A stretch of 64,000 nucleotides of DNA from Autumnicola lenta. Its GTDB lineage: Bacteria; Bacteroidota; Bacteroidia; Flavobacteriales; Flavobacteriaceae. Location: NCBI RefSeq assembly GCF_031846515.1, contig NZ_JAVRHO010000013.1, forward strand, positions 62,001 to 126,000, written 5' to 3'. Positions 63,584-64,000 of this stretch are shown here, one piece after another. The notes beneath the pieces are model-generated. The model was not told the origin of the DNA, searched no databases, and was given only the letters and a program-made list of their open reading frames with translations. A program made the translations under genes and the position numbers. Numbering within the stretch: position 1 is the first letter of the stretch; each line of letters starts with the position of its first letter.

Positions 63584-64000
63584 TTAAAGCTCTCTTACAG
63601 CAACAATACTTATGAGAGAAGAAAGTTCGTCTGCATTATGTAATTTTATTAATTCCTGATCACCTGTTGAAGGATTGTACTTTAAAAGATTTTTGGAATT
63701 ATTTGCTCCTACAAGTTCTACAAACTCTTCCCCCTCTTCATTATAAAAAGTTTTATGAGCAAAATTTAAGGAAGATATCCGTGGAACTTCAGATACTTCT
63801 GTTACTGTTCCTGCCTCTATATTGTAGATTACCGGTCTCACTTCTGCCATATAAGAAGAGTTGGCTACAGGTGAAAATCCAAACAATGCTGTTGTACCAC
63901 CGCTGTTCCCTATATTCGTGACACCAGTCGCGATACCCTGTAGCGGAAGAACCTTAACAGAATTTTGATTAAGTTCAATTTCTAATAAATCAGCTTCTGT
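63584..64000 (-). CDS. Partial gene, 3' end only (secreted or surface protein of unknown family)
   Basis: The frame is open from the window edge to the TAA/TAG-type stop at 63584, giving the last 138 residues. It contains NIGNSGGTTALFGFSPVANSSYMAEVRPVIYNIE (broken here by a blade-like turn), then SSLNFAHKTFYNEEGEEFVELVGANNSKNLLKYNPSTGD, a repeat pattern suggesting a beta-propeller-like domain, and ends SIVAVREL. The start and signal peptide lie outside the window, so neither family nor location can be assigned. Confidence 0.6.
   Translation of the reverse strand, partial: TEADLLEIELNQNSVKVLPLQGIATGVTNIGNSGGTTALFGFSPVANSSYMAEVRPVIYNIEAGTVTEVSEVPRISSLNFAHKTFYNEEGEEFVELVGANNSKNLLKYNPSTGDQELIKLHNADELSSLISIVAVREL

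Overview
The window looks like a chromosomal segment of a marine-type member of the Flavobacteriaceae (Bacteroidota). This rests on AT-rich DNA with few Shine-Dalgarno sequences, TAnnTTTG-type -7 boxes, two SusC/SusD pairs, a one-protein glycan regulator, many lipoproteins with short lipoboxes, and families typical of this group (DUF3109, DUF3078, DUF4412, DUF4870, LytTR with a TPR histidine kinase). Genus cannot be fixed from the sequence alone; the gene content resembles Gramella/Salegentibacter/Zunongwangia-like bacteria.

Layout. (1) 1-9 kb is mostly housekeeping and small envelope genes: a PepSY membrane protein, a HupE/UreJ-like protein, dCMP deaminase, a C-terminal processing protease, a small FAD oxidoreductase, a MarC-family protein, a DUF3109 Cys-rich protein and a secreted DUF4412-like protein. 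(2) 9.2-15.9 kb is a deoxynucleotide block (nrdB, nrdA, dGTPase). It is interrupted by an unusual repeat island: the last 17 codons of nrdA are duplicated downstream, and five copies of a CCCGCAGAT...ATCTGCGGG hairpin repeat surround a GxxExxY PD-(D/E)XK-like gene. A toxin-antitoxin pair follows whose toxin has an internal stop. (3) 16-21.8 kb carries a DUF3078 outer-membrane protein, dxs, tadA and a DUF255 thioredoxin-fold lipoprotein. (4) 22.3-33.3 kb is a glycan-uptake locus: SusC, SusD, a VCBS/ASPIC-UnbV lipoprotein, a GMC oxidoreductase and a Tat-exported sugar isomerase/epimerase-type TIM barrel, followed by a GH20 hexosaminidase. (5) 35.0-50.7 kb is a beta-glucan (laminarin-type) utilisation locus on the minus strand: one-component sensor/regulator, SusC, SusD, a multi-module glycan-binding lipoprotein, three GH16 enzymes, a GH3 beta-glucosidase split by an in-frame TAA, and a GH30 3' remnant. 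(6) 51-64 kb holds a metallophosphoesterase-like protein fused to an outer-membrane barrel, a MerA-like flavoprotein, a HAD dehalogenase, a SYLF lipoprotein, a cation/proton antiporter, a LytS/LytTR-type two-component pair, small envelope proteins, and the 3' end of a further gene.

How it fits together. The beta-glucan locus has the expected order: sensing, outer-membrane import, surface cleavage by a lipoprotein GH16, periplasmic GH16s, then exo-enzymes. The two genes that would finish the job (GH3 and GH30) are the damaged ones. The upstream SusCD locus has no dedicated endo-glycosidase. It does have an oxidase and a TIM-barrel partner, which suggests oxidative rather than hydrolytic glycoside processing. 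The nucleotide genes (dCMP deaminase, RNR, dGTPase) sit within 12 kb of each other. The least explained features are the nrdA-tail/GxxExxY repeat island, the metallophosphoesterase whose metal-binding motifs are nearly all replaced, and a short GNC-AATTATC-GNC motif recurring at gene ends. No rRNA, tRNA, CRISPR array or intact insertion sequence was recognised.
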